From Candidatus Dadabacteria bacterium (GTDB lineage: Bacteria; Desulfobacterota_D; UBA1144; Nemesobacterales; UBA2774), in contig JAHKKQ010000005.1 of NCBI GenBank assembly GCA_020027805.1, forward strand, positions 1-28,389: a stretch of DNA of 28,389 nucleotides, read 5' to 3'. The position numbers and the translations under genes are program-made. Of this stretch, positions 5,336-14,600 are shown piece after piece. Positions within the stretch are counted from its first letter, which is position 1. Every line of letters starts with the position of its first letter. The notes under the pieces were generated by a model. The model was given only the letters and a program-made list of their open reading frames with translations. It did not search any database and was not told the DNA's origin.

Positions 5336-6311
5336 GGAAAAATCCCCTTCGGGCAAGGGCCGTTTATCGGGAATGATCGAGTCCATGCAGAAGCGCGGAA
5401 GCCCTATGAGTGCCCACAGGGTGGCTACGAGATATTTTGAGAGCTTCAGGAGGGAGAGGAATATCCCGGAGGAGGAGCCTGCGCCCGGGCCTTTGGGAAA
5501 AACCCCTGACGGGGGAGAGAGGGGTACGGACACCGTAGTAACTACCGCGGTAGATAGTGCGGTAAAGAAAAGGGAAGGAAAAAGGCCCTCTCCTGCCGAG
5601 CACGGCGTAAAATCCGCCGATTTAAAAGACCTTGATGGCGGCTTCACGCCTTCTGAATCCAGGGTATACAGCGCAATGTACAATAAAAGTGTCGAGAAAA
5701 GGTCCCCTACCCTCAGGCTTGGCCTTAAAGAGCTCAGGGAGTTGACGGGTCTGTCGGATAAAACAGTCCGGGTCGCCGTGCATTCGCTCGAGAAAAAGCT
5801 CGCCTTAAAGGTCGTCGAATCGTCCTTGGGTGTATACGGGAGGAAGTTCTTCGTATTAAGCCCCGGAGAGGTCATCGAAGAGAGGATCAAGTCGGGCCTC
5901 GAGATAGACCCCACCACGAAAAAGGTGACCGGCCCTGCCGCCCCGGTAGAAACCGCGGTAGATACCGCTATAAATACTGCGGTAAGTAACGCAGTACATA
6001 CTACGGTAATTACCGCGGTATATGATGACGCGGCGGGAGCCCGTGATAGAGCAGACGCCCTGCTGTCGCTATATGAGTTTTATACGGGGAATAAACGGGG
6101 TGAAAAGGACGAAGTATATTTCGAAAGAATCAAGCACCTGGACCCGCGAGTAATAGAGGCGGCGCTCATACTGGCCAGCCTGAAAGGGAAGGGGGGTGTG
6201 GCCGAGTTCGCGCAGGTGGGGTGGGTTCTCGAGGATTTGGGGGAGGGGCTTCCTGAGGGCTACCTCGAGCATCTGAGGGGGGCATGGAATGCCCTTTATG
6301 GGGGCGAGTAG
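5286..6311 (+). CDS. Winged-helix protein in the parB position, with in-gene palindromic repeats
   Basis: The 341-aa protein starts 50 bp inside parA. Residues 1-118 are charged and low-complexity. Residues about 120-180 form a winged helix (SESRVYSAMY, then LGLKELRELTGLSDKTVRVA as helix-turn-helix, then a wing). The C-terminal region (about 250-341) is helical, with RADALLSLYEFYTGNKR and a LASLKGKGGV segment. Peptide repeats of the TAVx type flank the winged helix at residues 82-94 and 222-246, coded by 12-bp DNA units around TACCGCGGTA. By position it should be the centromere-binding partner of ParA, or a second initiator. It has no ParB N-terminal or CTPase motifs that I recognise. A later ATG at 5374 is a possible alternative start. 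The function is inferred from context only. Confidence 0.75.
   Translation: MKEKKKKEESTLSETPREKSPSGKGRLSGMIESMQKRGSPMSAHRVATRYFESFRRERNIPEEEPAPGPLGKTPDGGERGTDTVVTTAVDSAVKKREGKRPSPAEHGVKSADLKDLDGGFTPSESRVYSAMYNKSVEKRSPTLRLGLKELRELTGLSDKTVRVAVHSLEKKLALKVVESSLGVYGRKFFVLSPGEVIEERIKSGLEIDPTTKKVTGPAAPVETAVDTAINTAVSNAVHTTVITAVYDDAAGARDRADALLSLYEFYTGNKRGEKDEVYFERIKHLDPRVIEAALILASLKGKGGVAEFAQVGWVLEDLGEGLPEGYLEHLRGAWNALYGGE
5531..5566. repeat. 12-bp palindromic repeat array A (3 units)
   Basis: Three 12-bp units lie at 5531-5542, 5543-5554 and 5555-5566. The middle one contains the perfect palindrome TACCGCGGTA and the flanking ones are near copies (CACCGTAGTA, TAGTGCGGTA). They code for TVVT-TAVD-SAVK just before the winged helix. 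Confidence 0.8.
5940..6022. repeat. 12-bp palindromic repeat array B (6-7 units)
   Basis: Six 12-bp units run from 5951 to 6022 (AACCGCGGTAGA, TACCGCTATAAA, TACTGCGGTAAG, TAACGCAGTACA, TACTACGGTAAT, TACCGCGGTATA), preceded by a degenerate unit at 5940-5950. They code for a TAVx tetrapeptide repeat after the winged helix. Valine is spelled GTA almost throughout, unlike the GTC/GTG preference of neighbouring genes, suggesting the DNA word is what is kept. Confidence 0.85.
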
Positions 6312-6338
6312 AAACATCCGGGCACACGGAGCGGGGTT

Positions 6339-6872
6339 ATGAGATTTATAAAGACTGCAGCAGCCGTTTTGATAATACTGGTCGTCACTGTCGCCGTAAT
6401 AGGGCTCTTTCTTCCGGCGAGGTACTCCGTTGAGCGCTCGATGGTGATCGATGCCGAGCCCGGGGAGATACATGAATATGTGGGGAATCTCAGAAGGTGG
6501 GACGAGTGGGCGCCGTGGAAGGAAGAAGACCCGAGCATAGTGGCCACCCTCGGCGAAAAGACGTCCGGGGTCGGAGCGAGCCAGTCATGGGTGGGAGAAA
6601 GCGGGACAGGGGCGCTTACTGTAACGGCGTCCTCTCCGGATACCGGGATAGAGTACGACCTCCTCTTCGACGGAGGCACCTACGAGTGCAAGAGCTCCAT
6701 GAAGTACGACCGGCTGCCGGACGGGGATACTAAAGTGACCTGGGAGATGTCGGGCGACATGGGCAAGTCGCTGACGAGCGGCTACTTCGCGCTATTAATG
6801 GATACCATGGTGGGAAACATGTTTGAAAAGGGTCTCTCGAACCTGAAAAACGTGGTGGAAAAGGGGAGTTAG
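6339..6872 (+). CDS. SRPBCC (polyketide cyclase/dehydrase-like) protein with N-terminal membrane anchor
   Basis: The 177-aa product begins with a hydrophobic helix (about residues 4-26) that acts as a membrane anchor or uncleaved signal. A START/SRPBCC domain follows: SVERSMVIDAEPGEIHEYVG at its start, LRRWDEWAPW as the typical family segment, and a long C-terminal helix (MVGNMFEKGLSNLKNVVEKG). Proteins of this fold bind hydrophobic ligands, and most of this type have no assigned reaction. It lies 27 bp after the winged-helix gene on the same strand and may be read with it. No ligand can be inferred. Confidence 0.8.
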   Translation: MRFIKTAAAVLIILVVTVAVIGLFLPARYSVERSMVIDAEPGEIHEYVGNLRRWDEWAPWKEEDPSIVATLGEKTSGVGASQSWVGESGTGALTVTASSPDTGIEYDLLFDGGTYECKSSMKYDRLPDGDTKVTWEMSGDMGKSLTSGYFALLMDTMVGNMFEKGLSNLKNVVEKGS

Positions 6873-7140
6873 GTTGTTTCGCTTTGCGGTTGCGGAACAC
6901 CTCTGGCGACGGGAAAAAGATAAAAGGTTAGACCCTGAAAGCTTTGGATTCTTCAAACAATAATCGGGGATTATATACGCGGTTGCATTCGGTCAACGGC
7001 GTCCGATTCCTCATTCGTTCGAAATCGTAGTTCAGGGTGACAATAAGATAAGACGCCTCACTATTTAATTAGACCAAGTGCTTTATCTTGGCTTTTCCAG
7101 TGTTTGCTTAAGAAACAAATTCCTTTAACCTAAATTAGTT

Positions 7141-8958
7141 ATGGGTATCAGCGACGACAAGATCAAGTCCATCCCCGCGTCGGCCGGGGTTTATATACTC
7201 AAGGATAAGAAGGGCAGGTCCCTATACATAGGCAAGGCGAAGAACCTGAGAAGCCGCGTGTTTTCATACCTCCACGAAGGCGGAGACCCGGAGAGACCCC
7301 ATATCGCATACCTGATGAAGGAGGTCGAGGACCTCGACTACTTCGTGACACGGAACGAGCGCGAAGCGCTGGTCCTGGAGAATTCCCTCATCAAGCAGAA
7401 GAAACCCAGGTACAACATAAGGCTCAGGGACGACAAAAACTACCTCTCGCTCAGACTCGACCCGAGGGAAAGGTTCCCCCGCCTCACGCTCACGAGGAGG
7501 GTGCTTAAGGACGGGGCGTTATACTACGGGCCTTTCGCCTCGGCCGACGCGCTCAAGAAGGCGAAGAGGCTCATTCACAAGGTGTTCCCGCTGAGGGACT
7601 GTGCGGACGAGAAATTCAGGAGGCACTCCGCGCGACCCTGCCTCAGCTACTACATGGGTATGTGTCTCGGACCGTGCGCGGGGAAGGTGAACGAGGCGGG
7701 ATATAATGAAATCGTCGAACGGACCAGGATGTTTCTGCGCGGGGAAAAGAACAGGATCATCGAAATGCTCAGGGATAATATGGAAAAGGCCTCGGCGGAG
7801 ACGAGGTACGAGGACGCCGCCCACTACAGGGATCAGATGAAGCTCCTCGAAAAGAATCTGGATGAACAGATGTTCATCACGCCCGGCACGAAGGACAGGG
7901 ATATAGTGGGTTTCTACAGGGAAGGGCAGGACGCCGAGTTTTCGGTCCTCTTTTCGAGGGGAGGCATCCTGGTGGACAAGGCGGAATATTCGTTCAAGAA
8001 CACCGCGGGGACAGATGAAGAGATTCTCGGGGAATTCCTTTCGCAATTCTACGGGGGAAACAGGTTTATTCCGAACGAAATAATCATTCCCGCGGGGATA
8101 GAAGGGATGGAGGAACTCTGTGAATGGCTCTCGGAGAGGCTCGGACGGAAGGTCGCGCTCAGCGTGCCGGAGAGGGGAGTGAAGGCTTCGCAGGTAGAGC
8201 TCGCGGGCAGGAACGCGCTCGAGAGCTTCCAGAGGAAACACGCCCGCGAGCTCGGCGAGCTCGATCTCCTCGAGAGACTGAAGTCATCGCTCCATCTGCA
8301 GAGGCTCCCGGGGGCTATAGAGTGTTTCGATATTTCGAATACACAGGGGGATCTGGCCGTGGCGTCGCTCGTGAGGTTCGAGAACGGGAAGCCTGCAAGG
8401 GACAGGTACAGGACATACAGGATAAAAACGGTCGAAGGCCCGAACGACTACGCTATGATGCGGGAGGTCCTGTCGAGGAGGCTCACGAGGGCGGATGAAG
8501 AGGGGTGGGATGCTCCAGACCTCGTTTTGATCGATGGGGGGAAGGGGCAGCTGAACATAGCGCACAGGGTTCTCGACGAGCTCGGCGGTGCGGGCGAGAT
8601 CGGCCTCGCCTCGATAGCCAAGGGGAGATACGAGGGTGAAAGCGATAAGATATACATATACGGCAGAAAGAACCCGATCGTTTTTTCGAGAAACTCGCAG
8701 GTCCTGTTTCTGCTCATGAGGATCAGGGACGAAGCGCACAGGTTCGCGATCACCTATCACAAGAAGCTCAGAGGAAAGAGGGCCGTGAGCTCAGCGCTCG
8801 ACGATGTGCCGGGCATAGGGGTCAAGCGGAGGAAGGAGCTGATAAAGCGGTTCGGCACACTGTCCGGCATAAGGGAGGCTTCGGTTGACGAGATTGCCGC
8901 CGTCCCGGGGCTCAACCGCAAGATAGCCGAGGATCTGAAGGGGCGGCTCTCCCGGTAA
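7141..8958 (+). CDS. uvrC: Excinuclease ABC subunit C
   Basis: The 605-aa protein has normal UvrC length and order. It opens with the GIY-YIG nuclease (GVYILKDKKGRSLYIGKAKN) for the 3' incision. Next comes the Cys-rich segment (CLSYYMGMCLGPCAG), then the UVR helix pair that binds UvrB (about 205-240). The RNase H-like nuclease for the 5' incision has Asp397 (ECFDISN), Asp465 (LIDGGKGQ) and His533 (DEAHRFA). A tandem helix-hairpin-helix (about 555-605) ends the protein. All key residues are present, so it should be active with UvrA and UvrB; uvrB is nearby but uvrA is absent. There is no Shine-Dalgarno before the ATG, so start choice is by domain position or a leaderless message. The 268 bp before it hold no gene. 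Confidence 0.97.
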   Translation: MGISDDKIKSIPASAGVYILKDKKGRSLYIGKAKNLRSRVFSYLHEGGDPERPHIAYLMKEVEDLDYFVTRNEREALVLENSLIKQKKPRYNIRLRDDKNYLSLRLDPRERFPRLTLTRRVLKDGALYYGPFASADALKKAKRLIHKVFPLRDCADEKFRRHSARPCLSYYMGMCLGPCAGKVNEAGYNEIVERTRMFLRGEKNRIIEMLRDNMEKASAETRYEDAAHYRDQMKLLEKNLDEQMFITPGTKDRDIVGFYREGQDAEFSVLFSRGGILVDKAEYSFKNTAGTDEEILGEFLSQFYGGNRFIPNEIIIPAGIEGMEELCEWLSERLGRKVALSVPERGVKASQVELAGRNALESFQRKHARELGELDLLERLKSSLHLQRLPGAIECFDISNTQGDLAVASLVRFENGKPARDRYRTYRIKTVEGPNDYAMMREVLSRRLTRADEEGWDAPDLVLIDGGKGQLNIAHRVLDELGGAGEIGLASIAKGRYEGESDKIYIYGRKNPIVFSRNSQVLFLLMRIRDEAHRFAITYHKKLRGKRAVSSALDDVPGIGVKRRKELIKRFGTLSGIREASVDEIAAVPGLNRKIAEDLKGRLSR

Positions 8959-9041
8959 TAATCGAAAAAATCAATATCATTTCAAGAAATCGACGATAGA
9001 GTCCTTAACGCACCCGTTCATTCGTCGTATTAATGAGCGGT

Positions 9042-9079
9042 CGGTCCCTTGCGTGAAGTTTGCACGCGCAACGGGACCG
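9042..9079. other. Imperfect stem-loop between uvrC and the VOC gene
   Basis: CGGTCCC-TTGCGTG (9042 onward) pairs with CACGCGCAACGGGACCG (to 9079) with two bulges and a short loop. There is no T-run, so it is not a standard terminator. It lies 30 nt before the VOC gene ATG and could be a leader structure or an RNA-processing site. Confidence 0.5.
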
Positions 9080-9108
9080 ATACAAATTCAGCATAAGGAG
9101 CTGTAATT

Positions 9109-9582
9109 ATGTCAAAAGCACAACCTATAACCGACGGAATGAATACGGTAACGCCGCATCTGGTCTGCAAGGATGCGGCCCGGGCTATCGAGTTCTATAA
9201 AAAGGCTTTCGGCGCGGAAGAGCGCTTCAGGCTGAACACGCCCGATGGAAAGAAGGTCCTGCACGCGTCGATAGTCATAGGCGACTCTATGGTGATGCTT
9301 GCCGACGAGTTTCCGGACTGGGGCTCCGTTGGTCCCGAAACCCTCAAGGGGACTCCGGTGGTTCTTCATCTAAACGTCAAGGACGCGGATTCGGCCTTCG
9401 ATCAGGCGGTTCGTGCGGGGGCTACGGTTACGATGCCGCTCGAGGAAATGTTCTGGGGGGACAGGTACGGGCAGGTGCGCGACCCGTTCGGTCACAGCTG
9501 GTCTATAGCGACTCACATAAGGGACGTGAGTCTCGAAGAAATGGAGCAGGCGGCCAAGGCTATGTTCGGTCAACAGCCGTAG
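9109..9582 (+). CDS. VOC-superfamily (glyoxalase/PhnB-like) protein
   Basis: The 157-aa protein has the two-module VOC pattern: TPHLVCKDAARAIEFYKKAF at the start, then DSMVMLADE, and a second half with VVLHLNVKDADSAFDQAVRAG and WGDRYGQVRDPFGHSWSIAT. This is the PhnB/bleomycin-resistance-like type. Members include metal-dependent isomerases and dioxygenases, binding proteins and many of unknown role. The possible metal ligands are the His of TPHLV and the Glu/His residues of the second half. The ATG follows AAGGAG at good spacing. It converges with uvrB with only 8 bp between the stops, so a shared end region is likely. The function is unknown. Confidence 0.85.
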   Translation: MSKAQPITDGMNTVTPHLVCKDAARAIEFYKKAFGAEERFRLNTPDGKKVLHASIVIGDSMVMLADEFPDWGSVGPETLKGTPVVLHLNVKDADSAFDQAVRAGATVTMPLEEMFWGDRYGQVRDPFGHSWSIATHIRDVSLEEMEQAAKAMFGQQP

Positions 9583-9590
9583 GTTCGATG

Positions 9591-11612
9591 CTATTGCGGA
9601 TTTTCTTTTGTACTTCCGAGATACTTGATCTCGAGCTCGCGGAGCCGTTTTATCTGGTCCCTCTTTTGGGCGGCGGTTTCGTACTCCAAGCTCCTGGCGG
9701 CCTCTTTCATCTCCCTTTCGAGGGCGGTTATGGTCTTCGAAATCTTTTCGGGCGGAACGTCGGGCTCCTCCGGGGTTTTCTCGAGCGGGACCGTGTAGTA
9801 ATCGGCTTCGTATATGGTCGATAGTATATCGGTGATTGATTTTTTTATACTGGTCGGAGTGATACCGTGCTCTTTATTGTATTTTTCCTGTATCGCGCGC
9901 CTCCTGTCCGTCTCCGATATGGCGCTCGCCATCGACGCCGTGACCCTGTCGGCGTAGAGTATCACCTTGCCGTTCACGTTCCTGGCCGCCCTCCCGAATA
10001 TTTGTATGAGGGAGGTCTGCGAGCGGAGGTACCCCTCCTTGTCGGCGTCGAGCACGGCGACGAGCGATACCTCCGGGATGTCGAGCCCCTCCCTGAGCAG
10101 GTTGATCCCTACCAGGACATCGAATTTCCCGAGCCTGAGATCCCTTATTATGGCTATTCTTTCGAGCGTATCTATATCCGAGTGCAGGTAGCGCACCCTC
10201 ATGCCGAGCTCCCTGTAGTATTCGGTCAGGTCTTCGGCCATCCTTTTTGTGAGTGTCGTTACGAGGACCCTCTCGCTTGATGTCACCCTTTTCTGAATCT
10301 CCTCCAGGAGGTCGTCCACCTGTCTGTCCGCGGACCTGATCTCCACTTCCGGATCGGCGAGCCCGGTCGGGCGTATGATTTGCTCCACTATAACCCCTCC
10401 CGCCTTCTCTATCTCGTAGGGGGCCGGGGTCGCGGAGACGTATATCACCTGATTGACCCTTTTTTCGAACTCGGCGAAGTTGAGCGGCCTGTTGTCGAGC
10501 GCCGACGGGAGCCTGAACCCGTGTTCGACTAAGCTCAGCTTCCTGCTCCTGTCCCCCTCGTACATCCCGCGGAGCTGGGGGACCATCTGATGGCTCTCGT
10601 CTATCACGAGAAGAAAGTCCTCCGGGAAGTAGTCGAGGAGCGTCCAGGGGGGCTGGCCGGGGAGTCTGCCCGATATGTGCCTCGAATAATTCTCGATGCC
10701 TGAGCAGAAGCCCATGTTCGCCAGGAGCTCGAGGTCGAACTTCGTCTTTTCCTCGAGCCTCTGCTTCTCAAGCGCCATTCCCCTTTCGCTCAGGTATGCG
10801 AGCCTCTCCTCGAGCTCTTTCTTTATGCCTTCGATCGCCCTCTCCTGGCTGTCTCTCGGGGCGACGTAGTGAGAGCCGGGGTATATGGCCGCTTTTTTGA
10901 CCGGCTTCAAGGTCTTGCCCCTGAGAGGGTCTATCTCCTTTATCGAATCCACGCGGTCCCCGAAGAACTCTATCCTGAGCGCGGTGTTGTCGTAGTGAGA
11001 GGGGAAAACGTCGACCGTGTCGCCCTTTACGCGGAAACTGCCCCTGTAGAGGTCGAGCCCGGTCCTCTCGTACTGAACCACCGAGAGCTTTTCGAGGAGC
11101 TTATCCCTTTCGAGCTCCATGCCTTCCTCTACCATCGTAAGGAGCCCGTAGTAGTGCTCGGGGGCCCCGATGCCGTATATGCACGACACGCTCGCCACTA
11201 TTATCACGTCCCTCCTTTCGAAGAGGGCTGTGGTGGAGGCGTGGCGGAGCCTGTCTATGTGCTCGTTTATCTGGGCGTCTTTCTCTATGTACGTATCCGT
11301 CGACGGTATGTACGCCTCGGGCTGGTAATAATCGTAGTAGCTCACGAAGTACCTGACCGGGTTTTCGGGGAAGAGATCCCTGAGCTCCCCGTAAAGCTGG
11401 GCGGCGAGCGTCTTGTTGTGGGCGATTATGAGGGCAGGGCGGCCGCCGTTGGCTATGACGTTCGCTATGGTGAATGTCTTGCCGCTCCCGGTGACGCCGA
11501 GGAGCACCTGGTGCCTGTCCCCGCGGAGCACGCCCTCCGTGAGCTCTTTTATGGCTCCGGGCTGGTCTCCCGCGGGAGAGAACTCGCTCCTGATCCGGAA
11601 AGCCGTTTTCAT
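9591..11612 (-). CDS. uvrB: Excinuclease ABC subunit B
   Basis: The 673-aa product is a complete UvrB. It has Walker A GVTGSGKT (residues 39-46) and the damage-probing beta-hairpin region YYDYYQPEAYIPSTDTYIEK. Helicase motifs include VIDESHQ, VSATPAP and QIFGRAARN, and a C-terminal UVR domain (ALEREMKEAARSLEYETAAQ) contacts UvrC. UvrB loads at lesions with UvrA and recruits UvrC. An in-frame upstream ATG at 11705 would add 31 residues unlike any UvrB and would overlap lhr, so I use the ATG at 11610-11612 (MKTAFRIRS). The Shine-Dalgarno is poor. It diverges from lhr across 69 bp sharing a symmetrical -10 (11667-11674). Confidence 0.97.
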   Translation of the reverse strand: MKTAFRIRSEFSPAGDQPGAIKELTEGVLRGDRHQVLLGVTGSGKTFTIANVIANGGRPALIIAHNKTLAAQLYGELRDLFPENPVRYFVSYYDYYQPEAYIPSTDTYIEKDAQINEHIDRLRHASTTALFERRDVIIVASVSCIYGIGAPEHYYGLLTMVEEGMELERDKLLEKLSVVQYERTGLDLYRGSFRVKGDTVDVFPSHYDNTALRIEFFGDRVDSIKEIDPLRGKTLKPVKKAAIYPGSHYVAPRDSQERAIEGIKKELEERLAYLSERGMALEKQRLEEKTKFDLELLANMGFCSGIENYSRHISGRLPGQPPWTLLDYFPEDFLLVIDESHQMVPQLRGMYEGDRSRKLSLVEHGFRLPSALDNRPLNFAEFEKRVNQVIYVSATPAPYEIEKAGGVIVEQIIRPTGLADPEVEIRSADRQVDDLLEEIQKRVTSSERVLVTTLTKRMAEDLTEYYRELGMRVRYLHSDIDTLERIAIIRDLRLGKFDVLVGINLLREGLDIPEVSLVAVLDADKEGYLRSQTSLIQIFGRAARNVNGKVILYADRVTASMASAISETDRRRAIQEKYNKEHGITPTSIKKSITDILSTIYEADYYTVPLEKTPEEPDVPPEKISKTITALEREMKEAARSLEYETAAQKRDQIKRLRELEIKYLGSTKENPQ

Positions 11613-11666
11613 ACGGATGAGTTTAGCACAGCTCCCGCGCACGGTGTTAAAAAGGCGACTTCTTCG

Positions 11667-11674
11667 ATTATAAT
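11667..11674. promoter_or_regulatory. Shared symmetrical -10 of the divergent uvrB and lhr genes
   Basis: ATTATAAT is its own reverse complement and gives TATAAT on both strands (plus 11669-11674, minus 11667-11672). It is the only clear promoter-like element in the 69 bp between the two genes. On the plus strand its distance to the lhr ATG (11682) implies a leaderless or nearly leaderless mRNA; on the minus strand the uvrB leader would be about 48 nt. No LexA-type box is evident. Confidence 0.5.
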
Positions 11675-11681
11675 AATTACT

Positions 11682-14600
11682 ATGGCCTTGGAAGGATTCC
11701 ACCATTGCGTTGCATCGTGGTTTAAAAAAGAGTTCGATGCCCCTACGGAAATACAGGGGATAGCGTGGCCTGAAATAAAGAGGCGGAGGAATACGCTCAT
11801 CTCCGCGCCGACAGGCTCCGGAAAGACGCTCGCCGCATTTCTATCCGCCATAGACGACCTGGTCAAGGAGGGACTCGAAGGCAGGCTCAGGGATAAGACG
11901 CAGATTGTCTACGTCTCCCCGCTCAAGGCCCTCAGCAACGACATCGAAAAGAACCTCCAAAGACCCTTGAGAGGCATAGAGGAAGAGCTGGCAAAGGCAG
12001 GGGTTCCGGAAATAGGCATAAGGGCGCAGGTCAGGACCGGCGATACGCCGGCCTCTGCGCGGACCAGGATGACGAAGACCCCGCCCCACATATTGATAAC
12101 CACACCCGAATCCCTTTATCTGATACTCACGAGCAAAAACGGGCGGGAGATGCTTTCCGAAGTCCATACGCTCATAGTGGACGAGGTGCATTCGCTCGTC
12201 GGGAGCAAGCGCGGCTCCCACCTGGCGCTGTCTATGGAGAGGCTCGCCGCGCTCACGTCAGGCGATTTGGTCCGCATAGGGCTCTCGGCGACACAGAAAC
12301 CGATCGAGACCGTGGCCCGTTTCCTCGTAGGACACGGAAGGGACGGGGAGAACGGCGCTCCGGATTGCACCACAATAAACACCGGCCACAGGAGGGAACT
12401 CGATCTGTCCATAGAGATTCCGCGCTCCCCACTTACCGCGGTAATGCCCAATGAAGTATGGGACGAGATATACGAGAAGCTGGAAGAACTTATAAAATCG
12501 CATAAGACCACCCTGATATTCGTAAACACGAGAAGGCTCTCCGAGCGCATGACCCACAATCTGACCGGGAGGTTCGGCGCCAATGTTATAGCCGCCCATC
12601 ACGGGAGCATATCCAAGGAGCTCAGGCTCGACGCGGAGCAGAGGCTCAAGTCGGGCGGGCTCAAGGCCATAATCGCGACCGCGTCTCTCGAGCTCGGGAT
12701 AGACATAGGCGCTGTAGACCTGGTCTGCCAGATAGGCTCTCCGAAATCGATCGCCACGTTCCTCCAGAGGGTAGGGCGCTCCGGGCATACGGTAAAGGGA
12801 ACGCCCAGGGGAAAGATATTTCCCCTGAGCCTGGACGAGCTTCTGGAGTGCGCGGCGCTCTTCGATGCCATAAAGCGAGGGGAACTCGACAGCATAATCA
12901 TGCCCGAAAAACCGCTCGACGTGCTTGCGCAGCAGATAGTCGCCGAGGTCGCGTGCGGGGAGCGTCTCGAAGACGAGCTCTACGGATTATTTATGAGGGC
13001 TTATCCATATAGAGACTTGTCACGGAGGGAGTTCGACGACGTCGTGAGGATGCTCGCTCAGGGGTTCGCCGCGCAGAAAGGCAGGCGCGCCGCGTACATA
13101 CACCACGATATGGTGAACGGGCGTCTCCGTGCGAGGAAGGGCGCGCGCATCACGGCCATAGTCTCGGGAGGGACAATACCCGACAGCTTCGATTACGACG
13201 TGATACTCGAGCCTACGGGAACTTTTATAGGCACCGTGAATGAAGACTTCGCGATAGAGAGCACGGCGGGGGACATATTCCTGCTTGGAAACCATTCGTG
13301 GCGGATCATAAAGGTAAACGGCGGGAAGGTGAGGGTGGAGGACGCCGGGGGGCTGCCGCCCACTATACCGTTCTGGTTCGGCGAGGCCCCGGGGAGGAGC
13401 CCCGAGTTCTCGGCGGCGGTTTCCAGGCTGAGGGAGGAGATATCGGGGGAGCTCGGGGACGCAAAGGATTTTATAAGAGAAAACGACTTGCTCGACGGCT
13501 TCCCGGACGACGGCTGGAAAAAAGGGGCGATTGAGCGCCTTGTGAACGGGGCGGGGCTGAGTCTCGAAGCGGCCGACCAGCTCGTTGCGTATATGGCGAC
13601 CGTGAAGGCCGCCCTCGGCACGATGCCGACCCAGGAAAGGCTCGTGATGGAGAGGTTTTTCGACGAGGCGGGCGCGATGCACCTCGTCATACATTCGCCT
13701 TTCGGGAGCAGGATGAACCGTGCGTGGGGGCTCGCGCTCAGGAAGCGGTTCTGCAGGAAGTTCAATTTCGAGCTCCAGGCCGCGGCGACTGAGGACTCGA
13801 TAATACTGAGCCTGGGGGCGACGCACAGCTTCCCGCTCGAAGAGGTCTATTTCTATCTCCATCCTAATAGTGTGCGGAAAATACTGACGCAGGCCCTCCT
13901 CGACGCCCCGATGTTCGAGGTGAGGTGGCGCTGGAACGCGAGCACCGCGCTCGCGGTCCTGAGGAGGTGGACGGGGAAGAAGGTCCCCCCCGCCATACAG
14001 CGCATACACTCGGAGGACCTGATCGCACAGGTGTTTCCGGACCAGATAGCGTGTCTAGAAAATATAGTCGGCGACAGGGAGATACCCGACCATCCGCTCG
14101 TGAGCCAGACCATAAAGGACTGCCTCACGGAGGCAATGGACATAGAGAACCTCGAAAAACTGCTCACGGATATACATTCAAAGAAGATAGAGCTCGTAGC
14201 CCGTGACCTGCGCGAGCCTTCTCCCCTCTCGGGGCAGGTGCTTAACGCGAGGCCTTACGCGTTTTTGGACGACACGCCCCTCGAGGAGAGGAGGACGCAA
14301 GCGGTCCGGAACAGGAGATGGCTCGACCCCTCGGAGGCGGCCGATCTGGGGGTGCTCGACGCGGGGGCGGTAAGGACCGTGAAGGAAGAGGCCTGGCCCC
14401 AGGCGGAGAGCCCGGATGAGCTCCATGACGCGCTTGTACTTTACGGATTCATAACCGAGGAAGAGGGGGAAAGGGGAGACGCTGCGGGCGGATGGCGGCC
14501 GTATTTCGACGAGCTTGCCAAAGAGAACAGGGCAACAGTGCTCGAAACAGGGGAGGGGAAAAGGTTGTGGACGGCGGCCGAGAGGCTCGCGCAAATGAAA

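Noticed and set aside
5531..6022. CRISPR-like array
   Set aside because: The repeats are 12 bp and contiguous, with no unique spacers, and they lie in a coding sequence. The same holds for the array at 3624-3713.
10869..11681. An 813-bp in-frame extension upstream of the lhr ATG
   Set aside because: It is fully antisense to uvrB, has no Lhr-like sequence, and the conserved Lhr N-terminus begins at the ATG at 11682.
11613..11705. A 31-residue N-terminal extension of UvrB
   Set aside because: It overlaps lhr, shows no UvrB similarity, and UvrB proteins start near the MKTAFRIRS-type sequence at 11612.
13020..14009. Long antisense open frames such as 13020-14009 and 5039-5917 (minus)
   Set aside because: They are mirror frames of lhr and of parA plus its partner, caused by GC-rich codon structure, with no family features.
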